This document shows, one piece after another, positions 1-14,484 of a stretch of 64,000 nt of DNA. Under the pieces are notes generated by a model. It saw only the letters and a program-made list of their open reading frames with translations, had not been told where the DNA came from and made no database searches. The stretch's first letter is position 1. Each line of letters opens with the position of its first letter. This DNA comes from Perca fluviatilis (Eukaryota > Chordata > Actinopteri > Perciformes > Percidae), in NCBI RefSeq assembly GCF_010015445.1, contig NC_053120.1, forward strand, positions 14,122,597-14,186,596. The letters run 5' to 3'. The position numbers were made by a program, and so were the translations under genes.

Positions 1-394
1 TGATGTGGAAGAGGGGAGTAAACAGCAGATCACAGAGCTAATGCTAATTTGCACTTTGAAGGGCATTATGTGTCTGACGGTTACTAGTAATAGCCTCTTT
101 CCGACCAAGTAGTTACAGGAATGTAGTTATAGGAAAAGTCCACTTCTAAGCAGATCTACTAACTACTCTCCCCCAAAACCATTTTTTCCATTTGCATTTG
201 CACTGGCCAAGTGGCCATAGGGAGGGGTAAGGGAGTGATGCAAGCACGGCAATGGTCTTTATAGCGTTAAAATCAAAAAGCAAATACACCAAAAAAAGTA
301 TGAACTAAATACTAAATCTAATGTATATAGCATATTTGTCATAATTTAAACAAGTCTCCCAAAGAGAAATGGGTATCTCTCTCCCCCGCGCGCG

Positions 395-539
<145 letters not shown>

Positions 540-2778
540 TGTGAGAGTGAGACGACCCGGTCAGCGAGGTTGTCAAGAGTTAAATTGAAAAGTGGAGTTT
601 AACTCTGAAAAGACCACAGGTTCCCGTTAATCTTATGATGGACATGTGTTGTGATATTTACACAAACGAACCATCAACGGTGAAATAAAAGCCTCTTATT
701 TACGAGACCTCCAGCTTACAGCGGGGTCTCTGAGCATGACTGTCCGAGCGACGAGCTAGCGGCCGGGGCAGGCGCCTGCTGGCTGTCTCCTCACTTCATG
801 GCGCTTCTCAACTCCGAAAACTTTGAAGAAAATTGTCAATTTATTGTATTATTTATTTCATTAATTTCCGCAAGAATGCCTATATTCGAAATCTAAACGG
901 TTCATTTCTCGCCTAAAACGTTGTCAGAAGTGAATTTAGTGATGAATAAGATGGTGAAAATTGTTAAAATTGTCCCGTTGTTGGTCTGTCTGTACCGGAA
1001 ACCTGACCCTCGTTGACCTAGGTTCCTATGCTGAACAGGGAACAGCGAAAAGACCCTTCCCTGAAGTAGGAGCTGAAAGAGTTACAGGAACTGCTGCCAG
1101 AGGAACTTAAAAATCCCCAAATTGGTCAAGTCGGAACAAGAGAAAAAAAGGGTTCTAGGAACGTTATGTTCTAGGAACTGCAAAAATCCCTCCGGTCGGA
1201 AAGCGGCTATTGTTAGTTACATGTCACTTTAAGACATGTATAAAAATATATATGCACACACAGCCCATTCACAAGAAAAAGGAAAGTCTGCAAAAGTTCC
1301 ATTATTGCTATTGCTCACATTTCTTTTATATTTGCAAAAAAAAAAAATAGAATATTACTGGGAAGTTAACTCAAAAAACAAGCTAGTCTTTAGATCATAC
1401 AAGTGTGCTTTGTTTTCCCCAAAATACGTCAGTGTTTTGCGGCGGAAAAACGGCGCTGATGAGAGCGGGGAGAGTAATTTTAACAGTGAAGTTGTGGGAC
1501 AGACAGCTACTCAACGAGCTGAAACTCCCTAAAAAAAGCTGTAAAGCCGTGAGGAGCTGTAGGTTTAGGTGATAATTCGCTAAAGGTGTGTCACTAACGG
1601 GCGACCCCTTGATTATAGCTGCCTTTTTGTCTGTGAGTCTAACTAACTGTGGTTAAGCTGGTCCTGCAGTTATACTTTTTTAGTCTAATCACACTAGTAT
1701 GCATTAACTAACCTGTTCTGAGTTTTCATAACTCTGATTTCTTTCACTGTGATCTGATGAAGAGAATTATCAATGGCTACAGTTGTCAACTTGACCTACT
1801 GAAATCTGTTTATTGAAATCCAATCTAATAAAACACCATCTGTATGTCCACACTCAGTCTAAAAATAACTGCTCCCACGTTGGCTGGATTGTAAATCAGG
1901 CCTCCCTCATGTCTTATTTTCAAGATCATATGACTGCAGCTGACATGTATCCAGACGCCCTGGCTAGAAAAAATAATTAAAATCAAACTGAAAGCACACC
2001 TGTAGCTGTATCTTGTGTTACGTTCTGTCAACCGCTCTGTGGTACGAACGAAAGAAACCGAGCTGTTCTTTTTATCGTTGTACATGACCTGTATTTGTTT
2101 TTAGTGTGCCAATAAAACATTTTCTAATATTAAGTCTTTCATGAATTGCATCCAAGGCAAGGCAACTTTATTTACATAACACATTTCATACCAAGGCTAA
2201 ATTCAAAGTAGTAAATTCACTGACAAAGCAGACACAGGTTATGGCGTTACCGTGGGTAATGTTTGGAATGCAGATCATTGACATTAGGTCTGGCAGTACG
2301 AGTCATTTAGTGCTGCTAAACCTAGTCCACACATGCAAAATTGAAAGATGTGGGACATAGAAAAATGTTCAAGGTTAACAGGAAAACCGCACAAGGGTTA
2401 CATTTGAATTGGATCCAAAATCTTTATCCAATTCATTATCCTAGTAACTATTATTTCACAGGTAAACCTAGTAAGCCCCATCCCCTAAAAAGAAAAGAAA
2501 AAATAATTATGAGCCAGGTCTAGGAAAGGAACGGAGCCATAAGATCTGGCTTCCATCCAAGACACATAGTTCTTATCGCTAGCTGTATCAAACAGCTTTG
2601 TTTGAGCTCTTGGTAGTTATTCACTCACACACTCTGATAGAAGCCTCTCAGTGGTACATGTAGGCTGCATTGCTGACTTACACAGTATGACAAAGCACTT
2701 CTGTGTGTCAGATATGTGGCTGAAGTGCCATTTCTCTTGGTGTTGCTCTACTAGCTGGTCCCTGACCCCCTCTCTTGC

Positions 2779-2962
<184 letters not shown>

Positions 2963-3422
2963 CATGTTCCTGTTCATATAGAATTCACCCCTGGAAGTAG
3001 ACGATGAGGGATTTGTCATCCGAGCTGACAGCACGCACAATGATATCCTTTTTTTCTGCTCACATGTTCCACCAGGATTATTCACCATAATATCATATTA
3101 CAACTTTCTAGCTTTTCATTCTTTAATTAATTATCGTTTGTAATCTTTCTTTGTTTTAGGTGAATCATGATACTGTCAACAGATGTTTGTTTGTGCCATG
3201 TTGTGAATACAGTTACAAAAGGGTGACAATTAAGTTGTTGTTTTATTAGTCTTCAATGTTCCTTGGCAGAAAGTCTCTGGAGCTCTGTTGGATAGATGAA
3301 CATCATTCTTCCAAAAGATTTTGTGTTTTGATGATGATTGCGATAGAGAATGCTGTCCAACACATCAGTTCAAAATCTCCAATAGGTGATTGGGATGACC
3401 ATAACATGTGATTCGCATCTTT

Positions 3423-3785
3423 TTAAAGCTTTAGTGCATAACTTTTTTTGATGAATGAAGGAACGTCCGTTACATTCAAGCCATCGCCAAATGAGTTGCT
3501 ACAAAGCTAATTAAGACTTTCACCTTCACAAAACTCTCTCTGTATTTCTCAGTATGGCTGTGTTCAGAAACTCAAGTGAAGATAATTCCCTCTTCTGAAG
3601 AGTCCATCATATTTTTTTAGTCCTCCGTGTCCTCCTTGGCTACTAGCAACTGCGTGGAGGAGGGGTGGGGGCGGGGGAGGTGCGCGATCACGGAAGGCTT
3701 GTATCATGTGGACACGCCGACAGTGTTGTTGGCATTACTTAGAATTCCTCATGGGGGCGACAGAAACTACGCACTATAGCTTTAA
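3423..3785. mobile_element. piggyBac-like non-autonomous element (MITE), 363 bp
   Basis: Both ends carry TTAA, the target duplication used by piggyBac. Reading inwards, the left end is TTAAAGCTTTAGTGCATAAC and the right end on the opposite strand is TTAAAGCTATAGTGCGTAGT, 16 of 20 identical. The interior has no coding potential, so it would depend on a transposase elsewhere. Family assignment rests on the TTAA and terminal repeat only. Confidence 0.75.
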
Positions 3786-4338
3786 TACTTATCAAATAAT
3801 TTCTCGTGCCCTGTTTGGAAATGCATCTGTATTCATTGTGTTTTTAAACTCATTTATTTGTTTTTCCTTTATCGATCAATACATTTTTATTCATCACATA
3901 AAATTGTACAGCGTACAATTCCAGTGAAATGTTATCCAATCAGGTTAACCAACATGTGTATGATTCATCATAAAGCAGAATGTGGCCGTCAGAGTTTGTC
4001 ACCCGTCTGTATATTACATCTAGCTTCTAATTATTTGCATTATTGATTAATCTGGTGTTTTAATTATGTACAGTGCCCTATAAAAAAATATTAATCGCCA
4101 TTGAAGTTATTATGTAAAAGATGTAAGAAAACTGCGGTGACTTTAATATTAATGGGACTTTTCTGTTTATCATATTATAGCCAAATTAAATCCACTTTAT
4201 TTTAATGTTGTAAACAATAAAACATGAAAAGTCACAACAGGGATGAATACTTGATATAGACACTGTATTTTTCTATGTATCAATTACTCTGTAAAGTATT
4301 AACGAATATTAACGGTTAATGTCTTAAAATTATTTATT

Positions 4339-4405
4339 TTGGGGGTAGCCTAGTGGCCTCAGTTAGTCTGGCCGGGATCTTTATTGCATGTCAATTCCCC
4401 CCTTT
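4339..4405 (+). mobile_element. tRNA-SINE fragment (degenerate)
   Basis: A short stretch resembles the head (GGGGGTAGCC, then CAGTTAG) and the tail (TTGCATGTCAATTCCCCC) of the SINE family seen intact at 21363, with most of the middle missing. It is an old, internally deleted copy. Confidence 0.5.
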
Positions 4406-5793
4406 TTGATAATCTGATCATTAACTACATCTGTACTGAGCTAACACAAACCTATGAAACGCAACATCTGTTGAAAAATGAAAAACAACTATAACTATAA
4501 GAACAACTTGAGTCTTCTTTAAATTCACTACATATTTCAGATTCAATAAACTTGACTCCCTCATATGACAGACGCAGTTTGCACCAAGTTAAACCTCTTG
4601 AGAATGCTAAATTGACTCTAATAAGGCCCCTAACTGAGATGGAGGCGTTTTAAATGAAGCGTAATCCAAAGGTCGGATGTGAGAGGGGGGTTTAACCAAT
4701 TTATTCACACAAACCGCCACATTTATGGCCTCATTAACTGTAGAGCTCTAGACAATTATAACGGTCTCTACCCAATTTGTTAGTGCAAATGAATCCCCCT
4801 TATTAAATACAGACGAGGTAAACGTCTGAATGGGATATGAATGAAATGTCCTCCTAACACTCTGTGTCCTGACTCTCCAGCCCTGATCCATTTATCAGTA
4901 GCAGCTCTCAGTCCTGATAGCTCCGAGATAACAACTCTTCCGGACTTTGCCATCCCCTGCCTGCTCAGAATAGATGGTTCACATTCATCAAGCGCCCTCA
5001 TGCTGTACATGTCCCTCAGTTTCTCTGAATCTTCTAATAAACACAAGACACAAACGCACCTCACATGATGTGACCCAACACTTCCACGTGCAGCAGAGTG
5101 GAGTCCAAACAAAGAGGAAGTGGCAGTTTGGCTATTTGAAGCCCTGCAGCACTCACTGCCAGCACACTCTGCGGTGCTTCTGCCTCTATTTGTGTTTTAT
5201 GTGTCTGTGTTGAATTGCACTCTGCTTGCCTGCATTTTCTCTCTGATGTCCTGAGTTAAATGGTAATTTCCTCAAGATTATACCAACGGCAACAAGAAGA
5301 AATGTTATTTTTTGCAAAAGTCAGTATTTCAAATGATAAGAATTAAGAATAGATTAAGAACAACTTTTGGAAACTTGCATTTTATTTTAAAATTATGCTG
5401 TATTACTTTAAATATCGGTAATGAAGCATTAGTTAAATTGTTCGGTTTATTTCAAACATTAGATATTTACGTCTCATAAGTTTACAGTAATAAAATAAAT
5501 GTTGCTTTCAGTAATGCAACAGTAATAATACTGGAAAGTGAAAACAGTACAGTACATTTACACAAATGTACAGTACAGACACAATATTCAGACATTGCAT
5601 TTCTTAACCTTTACACTAATTCCTTAGATTTGAAAAACATGACAGTAGTGCTCAAGTAATCAGCAATTATGCTGCAATGCTGCTCTCCTTTGTAATGTTA
5701 GAGCACTCGCCAAACAACATCACTTTTCATTCCCTGTTTACAGTATGAGTTTGTTCTCCTTGACCATCGTCTCTCTCTGTACGCTGCTCTGAG

Positions 5794-5976
5794 GAGAAGG
5801 AAAACAACTTTTACTCCAGTGACTCGGACTTCGATGATGAGGAGCCCAAAAAGTTCCACATCCAGATCAGACCGGTGGCCAGCAGTAATCGCAGTAACTC
5901 TGCTGCCACAGAGAAAGAGCTGAAAGCCACCGTCGGGGCGCTCACTCTGCCGCCCAACAGAGGCGTCCGGCAACAG
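5794..5976 (+). CDS. fcho1: fcho1 exon: acidic SDFDDEE linker segment
   Basis: Sixty-one codons in phase 0 encode [19 protein letters not shown], followed by HIQIRPV, the muniscin linker segment just after the F-BAR region. The acceptor (a pyrimidine-rich tract ending CTCTGAG) is weaker than usual. The donor is CAG/GTTGTG. No upstream coding exon was found in the window. Confidence 0.85.
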
Positions 5977-7725
5977 GTTGTGTTTGTTTTGGTGTTTCTG
6001 TCATGTTCTGTATGTTTGTCAGGATCCCTCTGAAGACATTAGCATTTAACCGTGGATGCAGAAATCAAAAAGTCTGTGGTAAATATTCTGAACGCAGGTT
6101 TCCCTTACTTAGCTATTCCCTGACATAGATCCATTTCCTGAAGATGTTCTGGCTAGGGCTAAATAGATGGACCTCACTTTAGTATATTAACCTCAGATAC
6201 TGTGTCCTCAAGGTTGAGAATGAATTGCCATGCTCAAATTTAAACCTGTGTTTTTTTTTTTTTTTTTTATTATTATGGTCTACAATTCCCCTGGAAAAAA
6301 CGTAACCCACCAAGTAAAATTCATCTACTAACAAGTTTTGTCTGTGTAGCCATAGCTCGATATATCTTATTTATCAACTTTTTATCGAGATTATTTTAAG
6401 CCTTTCTGCTGTAAATTCTCACTAGTTCTACTCCGAGGGGAGTCAGAAAGTACTCAGAGAAGGATTTATTCGTTGTTGTTTATGGGATGTTTTTGACAAT
6501 AATAAAAATATAGAATAACACCATCCTTTTCTTTTACATGAGTCCACTGTATTGACTAAATCTGTCTCCCTCTCATGACTCTCAGGTGTCAGTCAAGTGG
6601 CATCTTTCCAGTAAGTTAAGTCAAATGTGTCTGAATGTTGTGTGTTTATAAAGTCATTTTCAGTGCTTGTTAATGTGCAACAAATCTCTGTCCTGCACCG
6701 TAAATCAATCAAGGAAATATACAAGAGTCTGTGTACTATATGTAATAGTACAGACTTCTGAAAGGTGTTGTGTCTGCAGGAAACTCAAGTACTGCAGGAG
6801 GTCGCTCAGAAGAGGGCGAAGGTGCCTCCCACAGGGGTGAGTCTGACTTTAGTCTCTATGTGTCTGTCCGCCTGTGATGCTCTTCTTTTTATATATATAT
6901 TTTATAGAGCTGAAACGATTAGTTGATTACTCAATCAACAGAAAATGACTGCAACTATTTTGATATATTGGAAATTGGACTCTGGGACATTGTAATGGGA
7001 TTTTTTTTTATGTTCTATAGACCAAAAGATGAATTGATTTTCAAGAAAATAATCAGCAGAAAATCATTATTTGTTGCAGCCTTAATTTTGTACCTATCTG
7101 TACTACAATGACAAAAGATTATCAGTCATGCAGCGTTAAAGACTGTCATGTTACTTTTAATGGAGGTTTGAAGTTTCTATCCTTTCATTCGTTCATGGCT
7201 GTAATTTGAAAAAACATTTTGTCGCACACAACTACTTCTGTAGGAGTGATTATTCTATCCTGCAGCACCGCTCTACCTCCAGCCTGTTTAGCCCCCATGT
7301 TTCCCTCTAGGCAGAAAATCTCTTCATTGGCTGACCTTGCATGAACAGCCACCCTCCATTAGTCACACCCGGCCCTCTGCTCGTGCTCCACAGCGTGTTT
7401 TATCACCGACAGGATCGTTAAACGGCAGTAGGTTAGGCTGGAGGCTACAACCTGCTGCTTCACAGCAGCGGGGAGTCTTTGTCGTATGTCCAGAGGCCGC
7501 AGGATTAACAATGAGCGTCTGATTAAAGCGGTTGCTCTGCAGCTACAGCAGCGGTGGCTGGAGCTTAGTGAGACCAGGCTAATTGCTGGTATGTATCACA
7601 GAGAAGGTAATGGCTAATGGGTTTTCCCCTCATGTCTTCCGATCTCAGTCAATCTCAGCCTCCCATCAACGCCGTGACAAAGAACACTGTGCTGCTGATT
7701 AGTCCTGATTATGGAACATCCTCTG

Positions 7726-7807
<82 letters not shown>

Positions 7808-10800
7808 TGGTGTGTGTGTGTGTGTTGTCTTGTTACAGATGGAGAGCAGGAGGGCCTACACAGGTCCACCTCCAGTCCTGATCACAGCAGGTGAGACGGC
7901 TCTGCTTTTCATATCTGTCTCTGAGCAGTGCAGAGAGGATGACATATTATGTGGAGGTGAAATTGCATCATCAGTGGCATTTTCTGCGGTTTGAGGCTCT
8001 TCAGGTTTCCTCCTCACAGTCTTACCACTGTCACCATCTTTGTTTTATTTCCGTCCATCTGCCAGTGTTTCCTTTGTCACCCCACTTCTCTCATTGTCTT
8101 TTCCCTCCATCTTAAATTCCTCTGCAGCTAATACAGCACCGTTTTCTTTAATTGGATTTTAGTTGTTTTTAAAGAGAAACAAAATCAAAAAACAGACCAG
8201 AGCACCTTTGCAATAGATGCAAAATGTGGTCAACATTACACCCATATGTGGTCCTATTGCAAAATAATGTGCATTCATCTCTTACAATAACTTTAATAAG
8301 CTTTCCACATGATTTAGAAACCTGGCTGCAGGAATTTGCTCTCATACAGCCACAATAGTGTTAGAGAGTTTCATCACTGATGTTTAGTGATAAGGTCTGG
8401 CTTGTAGTCGGTGTTCCAGTTCATCCCAAAGCTGGTGGATGGGGTTTAGGTCAGGGCTCTGTGCAGGCCAGGCAAGTTTTTACACATCACACCATTTATT
8501 TATGGACATGGCTTGCGGGGGTGGGGGGGGGCATTGTCAAGTTGAAACAGGAAAAGTCTTCCCCAAACTGTTGCATTTTTTAAATTTTTCTTCCTACATC
8601 CTTTACAATCCCCTAATTTCCTCTTCTCTCACTGACACTCACTCTTCTGTTTTCGCATTTTTTCCCTTTTATCACCTCTCCTCCTCATCACTCCGCTCTC
8701 CCTGATCGTCTTCCTCATTCCCTCCTTGTTTCTCCACCAGGTTGAGTTCAACAGCGTCCGGTTCAGACAGTCTATTTGGCCCACCGTTAGAATCTGCCTT
8801 CAAGTCCAAAAGTTTTGATGGTCGGGAACAACTCCGAGAGCAGAGCGCTTTTGGTGCCTCTGAATGTAAGAATTGTTGTGTTCAAAATATTTTCTTTGTC
8901 TGTTCACGTTGATATCGTATTGGCCCAAATATAAGACAGTCTCCCATTGTCCAACAGTTTTTGGTTAAAATAAACACTGTCACTATCAGACTATCCCAGG
9001 TGGGAAGTTTCCCTGAGAAAAAAAGAACCCTCATCCGTGAAGCCTTGAATTTATAATGAGATACTTAAATTAATGAAAAACATAAATCCCTAATTTCTGT
9101 AACTTATCTGCTTCACTGGCAGTTAGACATTCTTTTTCATTTATTGCATTTTAAACTTTTATTATAAGTATAAACAAAAACACAAACAAGAGGCAACAAC
9201 ACACAGACCCCACACCCCGATACACCCACTGACATACCACATAAAACGAACAAAAAAAAGGTGCCTAGATATGCTGCATCTTCATTGATGTGATGGAAAT
9301 GTCCATACATTGTCATAGTCTGTGGATGTACAATGAGTATCATTTAAGAGGTAGTTCAAATAAACTTTATTAAGCCACGCTGAAGAGTGGTATATACATC
9401 AAGAAAACATTACATAGTTGCAGCCGAGTGGATTTGCTTTCTGATGTAATCAGTAAATGGACCCCAAATCTTAACAAATGGTATGTATGTAAGTATGAGT
9501 CAGATGAGCAGTACTTAATCTCCTGCAAATAAACACAGGAGATCATATCAGTGAGTCACTTCTTAAAGGAATATGTCACCGCTGGAAAGCTGAATATATC
9601 TTTAAATTGGGTCACTTATGTAGTAGAAATGTGAAAAAAAATTGAAATTGGTGCCTTCTAGGCCGAGAAAAGCCAGAAAATGTGTTTTGGTCTTATATGG
9701 ATGAAAAACACCAAATCCCAGAATGCACCTGCTTCGTTGCTTTGAGTCCACTCCCAAGCCACGCCTACCGCTTGACAGACCGACAGAGGCATTCAACTCA
9801 ACTCAAGCGTGTTTTATTGTCATTTCAACCATATACACGAAACAACGTTTCGCCATCTGACTCAAGTGGTGTTACACATTTAACATATATAAAAACGACA
9901 TTATATAAAAACGACATACGAAACAGGCTACATTTAGTACACACACTTTATAGGCGCCGTAAAGTTCAGCTAACGCATACTAGCATTAGCGCTTGGTGGG
10001 CTGTAAACACCGAGCATAAACACAGCCGTGAATTAGTGTGTAATGTAGAATGGTCGGCATTTAACAGTCACAAACTCCACCAGCAGTTAGCAGTTAAATG
10101 GATACAAATCCATTCCATCCACTCGGTGTTAACACAGCCCACCTCTTTTACCTGGCGACAGAGCATCTCTAGCTCGGAGGGCTAGCAGGCCTGGTAGCTG
10201 GACAGTCCGGTACACTATTCAGGCAGGTTTCCACAACAACAAAAACACGGCAGTCTCTGAACTCACGTTTGGAGTGTCGTTGAAGTTGGATGTAGTCCAG
10301 TTTGTGGTCTAAATGAGCGGACACTTGCAAGCAGGATCCGTAAAGTTCAGCTAACGCATACTAGCATTGGTGTAGCTAAACACAGAGTATAAACACAGCC
10401 GTGAATTAGCGTGGAATGTCGAATGGTCGGCATTTAACAGTCACAAGCTCCACCATCAGTTAGCAGTAGCTAGTTGGATTTTATTTCTACACCAGTCCGT
10501 TTAACACAGCCCACCTCCACGGGCCGGCGAGAGCAGCCTGGTAGCTGGATAGTCCCGGTTCCGGTACACTGTTGTTCAGGCATGTTTCCACAACAACAAA
10601 AACACAGCAGGAGTTTCGTTGAAGGAGGATGTAGTCCAGCTTGTTGTTTAATGAGCAGACACTTGCAAGCAGGATGGCTGGGACAGGTGGACAGCTAGCG
10701 TTAGCTTTCCACCTAGCCGATGAGGATGTCCCCTAGCCCGGCCGCGGCATTGAGCGCCACCCGCTGGTCTCCGTGCGAGGCTCACATAGTGTGCCAAGTA

Positions 10801-13800
10801 TTGCGTCTGTAATAAACGTTTCCTCCATATTCTCCGATCTGTACCGATGTATCCCGGTGGTACACACGTCCGGTAGTTTGAATGCAGATAATTGTTGTAA
10901 ATGTTTTCTGCTGAAAACCGGAGCCTGTTTAGCGAAGATTCAAGATGGCTGACAGTCGTTTTCATTCGAATACCTCGGCCAGACTTCGGCAGTCCAACCC
11001 CCTGTGGGGTGTTGAAAACATACGGAAGTAGATCCTACTACTGGCTGTAGTCCTTTGCCTCTGGCCCAAAAATCTTCCAATGACGCAAAAATCGTCATTT
11101 TACGTCATCGGAAGATTTTTTCCAGGCCCCAAATGCAGAAATCTCTCGTCTCAGGGGGACATGAGGGAGGGAGGCACGGTCATTCAGAAATACTATCGGG
11201 TTTCTACTGATACAAAGCTGAATGCTAAATCGGTGAAGTATCCCTTTAAAACAAGGAGGGGAGGTAGATTTCCATTCTCTCAAAATAATGCCTTTAGCTA
11301 TAATCATACAAAGCATTAAAGCCTGCTGGGTCTCAAAATGCAGTTCAAAACAGCAAGTACACAGTCTGGGTCGATTTGTTTCCCAAGAATTATACTTAGT
11401 AAAAGAAATATTTCCTCCCAAACCCAGAAAAGATTAAAAACATTTTTTTTTTACATTTGTCTTATGATCCTATTAAGTCAGGTCTCTATCCCCTCATCCC
11501 AAAAGCTCATCAGATAACTTGGAACCAATTTCCTTACTCCAAGCTTCCCTTAGAGAATTGGAACAGATATGAATATCCGATGTGTACAGGTAGGGGACGT
11601 GAGACATGTGGTCACAGGAAGTGTGTTGGAGATGTTAATGTGTCAAACATTAACAATGTTTCTAATCTGCAGGAAACCCAAAAAATGACTCTGAAGGACA
11701 CCAAATTCTGGCTGAAAAAAGCAAATTTTCTTGTTGATAAAGAGGTCTCTAATTGTAATCCCTTTTGACTTTTTGAGTTTTATTTGGTACTTGCTCCATT
11801 CAAAGAGAAAACCAGCTTCTATAATTATATTTAAATGTATAGTCCTCAAATCTAATATGACCCCCACCTTTCTAAACGTATCATCCAGAAAATAATATTG
11901 AGTTATATTTGGGCCAATATTGTACCTTTTAGGTTAATAATGTGTTTTATGTATTTTACTTTTTTGTACTGAAAGTTTAATTTACAACTGCAGATCAGTA
12001 ATTACATCTTTGAGTTCTTTGTCTCTGCTGGTATTTTCTGCATTGTGTTGATGCCCTGTAATGTGTTTGATGTGTGTGTGTGTGTGTCAGATGCTGCCTT
12101 CTCGTCCGACTCCTCCTCTCCGGAGAACGTTGAAGACTCTGGCCTGGACTCACCTTCCAATCAGCCCCTTGGGCCCTCCCCTGAGCCGGTGGGTTGGGCG
12201 GCTTGGCCTCCTGTGTCACAGAGTAAAGAACAGACACAAACACTGGGACGACCTGCGGACCCTTTCCTCTCTGCTTTCCGTGACCCCTCTCCTGGTCGGA
12301 GTCCTCACCCGCAGGACCCCCCCGCCAGCGTCTGGTCCGTCGCCTCGTCACGTCCCTCTCGTGTCCCCCCAGATATGGACCCCTCATCTCTGCGGTTCCC
12401 TGCTTTCTCCCAGTCCCTCCCCCCGCCTGAGATGGAGTCGTCGGTGTGGAACTGCAAACACATTCCCCCCGAGGACCCCTTCCTCGCCGCGTTTGAGAGG
12501 ACTGTCACCCAGGAGACTTTAAACCTGTCTGACGCCTGGGCGCGTCCTCCGCCTCGGCAAACTCAGGGGGGCAGGGGGATGGAGGTGCGAGGGGACCCAT
12601 TCTCCATCGCCTTCACTGACACCAAGACACTCCCAACCTCATCCTCCTCGTCCTCTTCATCCTCCTCTAATCGTAAAGACAGAGACAGAAAACGAGATCA
12701 GAGCCTCCCGCCTCCTCTTACTTCTGATGACCCGTTTGCGATCACAATGATTGGAAGCCCAACGCACCAGTCATCGATGGCTGCAGCAGCTGGGTTGATC
12801 CCTCCACACAGCAGCAGCAGCAGCAGTGGAGGTGGTGGTGGCTCTACCAATAGCAGTAGGCTGGTACTCAATGCTAATTCAAGCTCTTTGCCCGCAGCTC
12901 AGCCCAAGAAGGAGCTGATGCATTGGAACTCTGTCCACAACCCGTTTAGTGAAAGTGTCTTTGGAGTGCTGAGTAGCTCCAAAACACAGGAAGGAGGAGG
13001 GAAAGGAGAGGGAGGAGGAGGAGGAGGGGGGGGAGGAGGAGGAGGAGGAGGAGGAAACATCGATCATCAGATAGTGAGCCACGCAGGAATGCCCCTCCAC
13101 TCACGAGGCACTCAGGACCACAGGAGGATCTGTGTTTTTCCACAGATAAAGATCAAGACTGCCTGGATCTGAACACTCCGATATCATGCAGTGTCAGTTC
13201 GCACAAGGGTACTGATTTCTTTTTTCTTTTCTTTTTTGGCATTTCAGGTTTTATTGTGGCTGGCAGCAAATAAACATTTGTATGACCACACCATAAGCCT
13301 ATCATCCGAGTGATTTGAAGACTTTGGGCTTCAGTAAATTCAATTAGATTTTCTGACATTTTGTAGACCAATCGATTTAATGAAAATAATCATTAGTTGT
13401 AGTCCTAACTGATTTTGTTAGGATTAGTTATAAATCATTTTAAAAATTACCATTTCATCATACATAGCCTACATCTTTTTCTCAGGAAAGAAAAATAACA
13501 ATTACTTTAAAGTTCTTACACTCCATAAAGTCATATTGACAAGTAGATCAAATCAAAAACTCCTTTACTGACTGTAAAAGAACCAAAGAAATCCCACACA
13601 TTGTCCATTCTTTGTACTTACTTTATTAACAACCTTCATCCGGTAAAATTTCTGGTTCTTTCTCCCTAAAGAGCAAAATCTCTGAAGGATATTGAGATAC
13701 CAACAGGATGATAAATCCCTCCATTAATCCAATACAAATCTATTGTTATGAGGTTTTGCGCCAGCTTGTATTTGGCAGCTCGTCTCGTTCAGCTCGTCTC

Positions 13801-14392
13801 CGGCTGCTCTGAACACAACTTCTGACTGATTTAAGAGGATGTCCTTCTCTTATAATCTTGTGATTTCAGATTTTGGCTTTTAGTCACGTTGTGTCTCTGT
13901 GTGTTTTGTAAGGGTCCAAACACAACTTCAGACAGGACACAACTGAAGTGGTCACAGCGGCACCACCGAGAGCAACCCGGGCCAAGAGGACTTCAGGCCG
14001 ACTCAGCACCTGTGAGAGAGTGAGTTAACTGCTCAGCTAATTTGATAAATAGCTATTCTCTTCATATTAGGTTCCCTCTAATACTCTATTGTATTATTTA
14101 GATATGGATGCTGAAACATTACTCAGTAAAAACAAAAATCTAACTCCCTCCAATATAATAGTCTTGTAATACTGTAAATATGACCTTTCTGAGGGTTCTA
14201 ATGTTTCTAAAATCAAAATGATAAATATCATATAACCAAATTTATGTAAACTGCATATAAGATAAGATAAAACTTTATTGTGAAAATGTTATTGCATCTT
14301 CTGCTCCAACAATCAACAGATAACATTAAAAAACACAAACATAAAAAAACATCTGTACAGTCACCCAACAAACATCTGACACACCTTTCCGT

Positions 14393-14484
<92 letters not shown>

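Noticed and set aside
9682..10185. 167-codon frame on the + strand
   Set aside because: It lies wholly inside the piggyBac-like non-autonomous element, with no domain and no splice support.
12045..12090. Upstream in-frame ATG extending the fcho1 long exon to the left
   Set aside because: A TGTGTGTCAG acceptor at 12090 and homology starting right after it show these bases are intron.
12944..13143. Leu- or Ser-rich frames on the - strand over the GGA repeat
   Set aside because: They are shadows of the fcho1 polyglycine tract.
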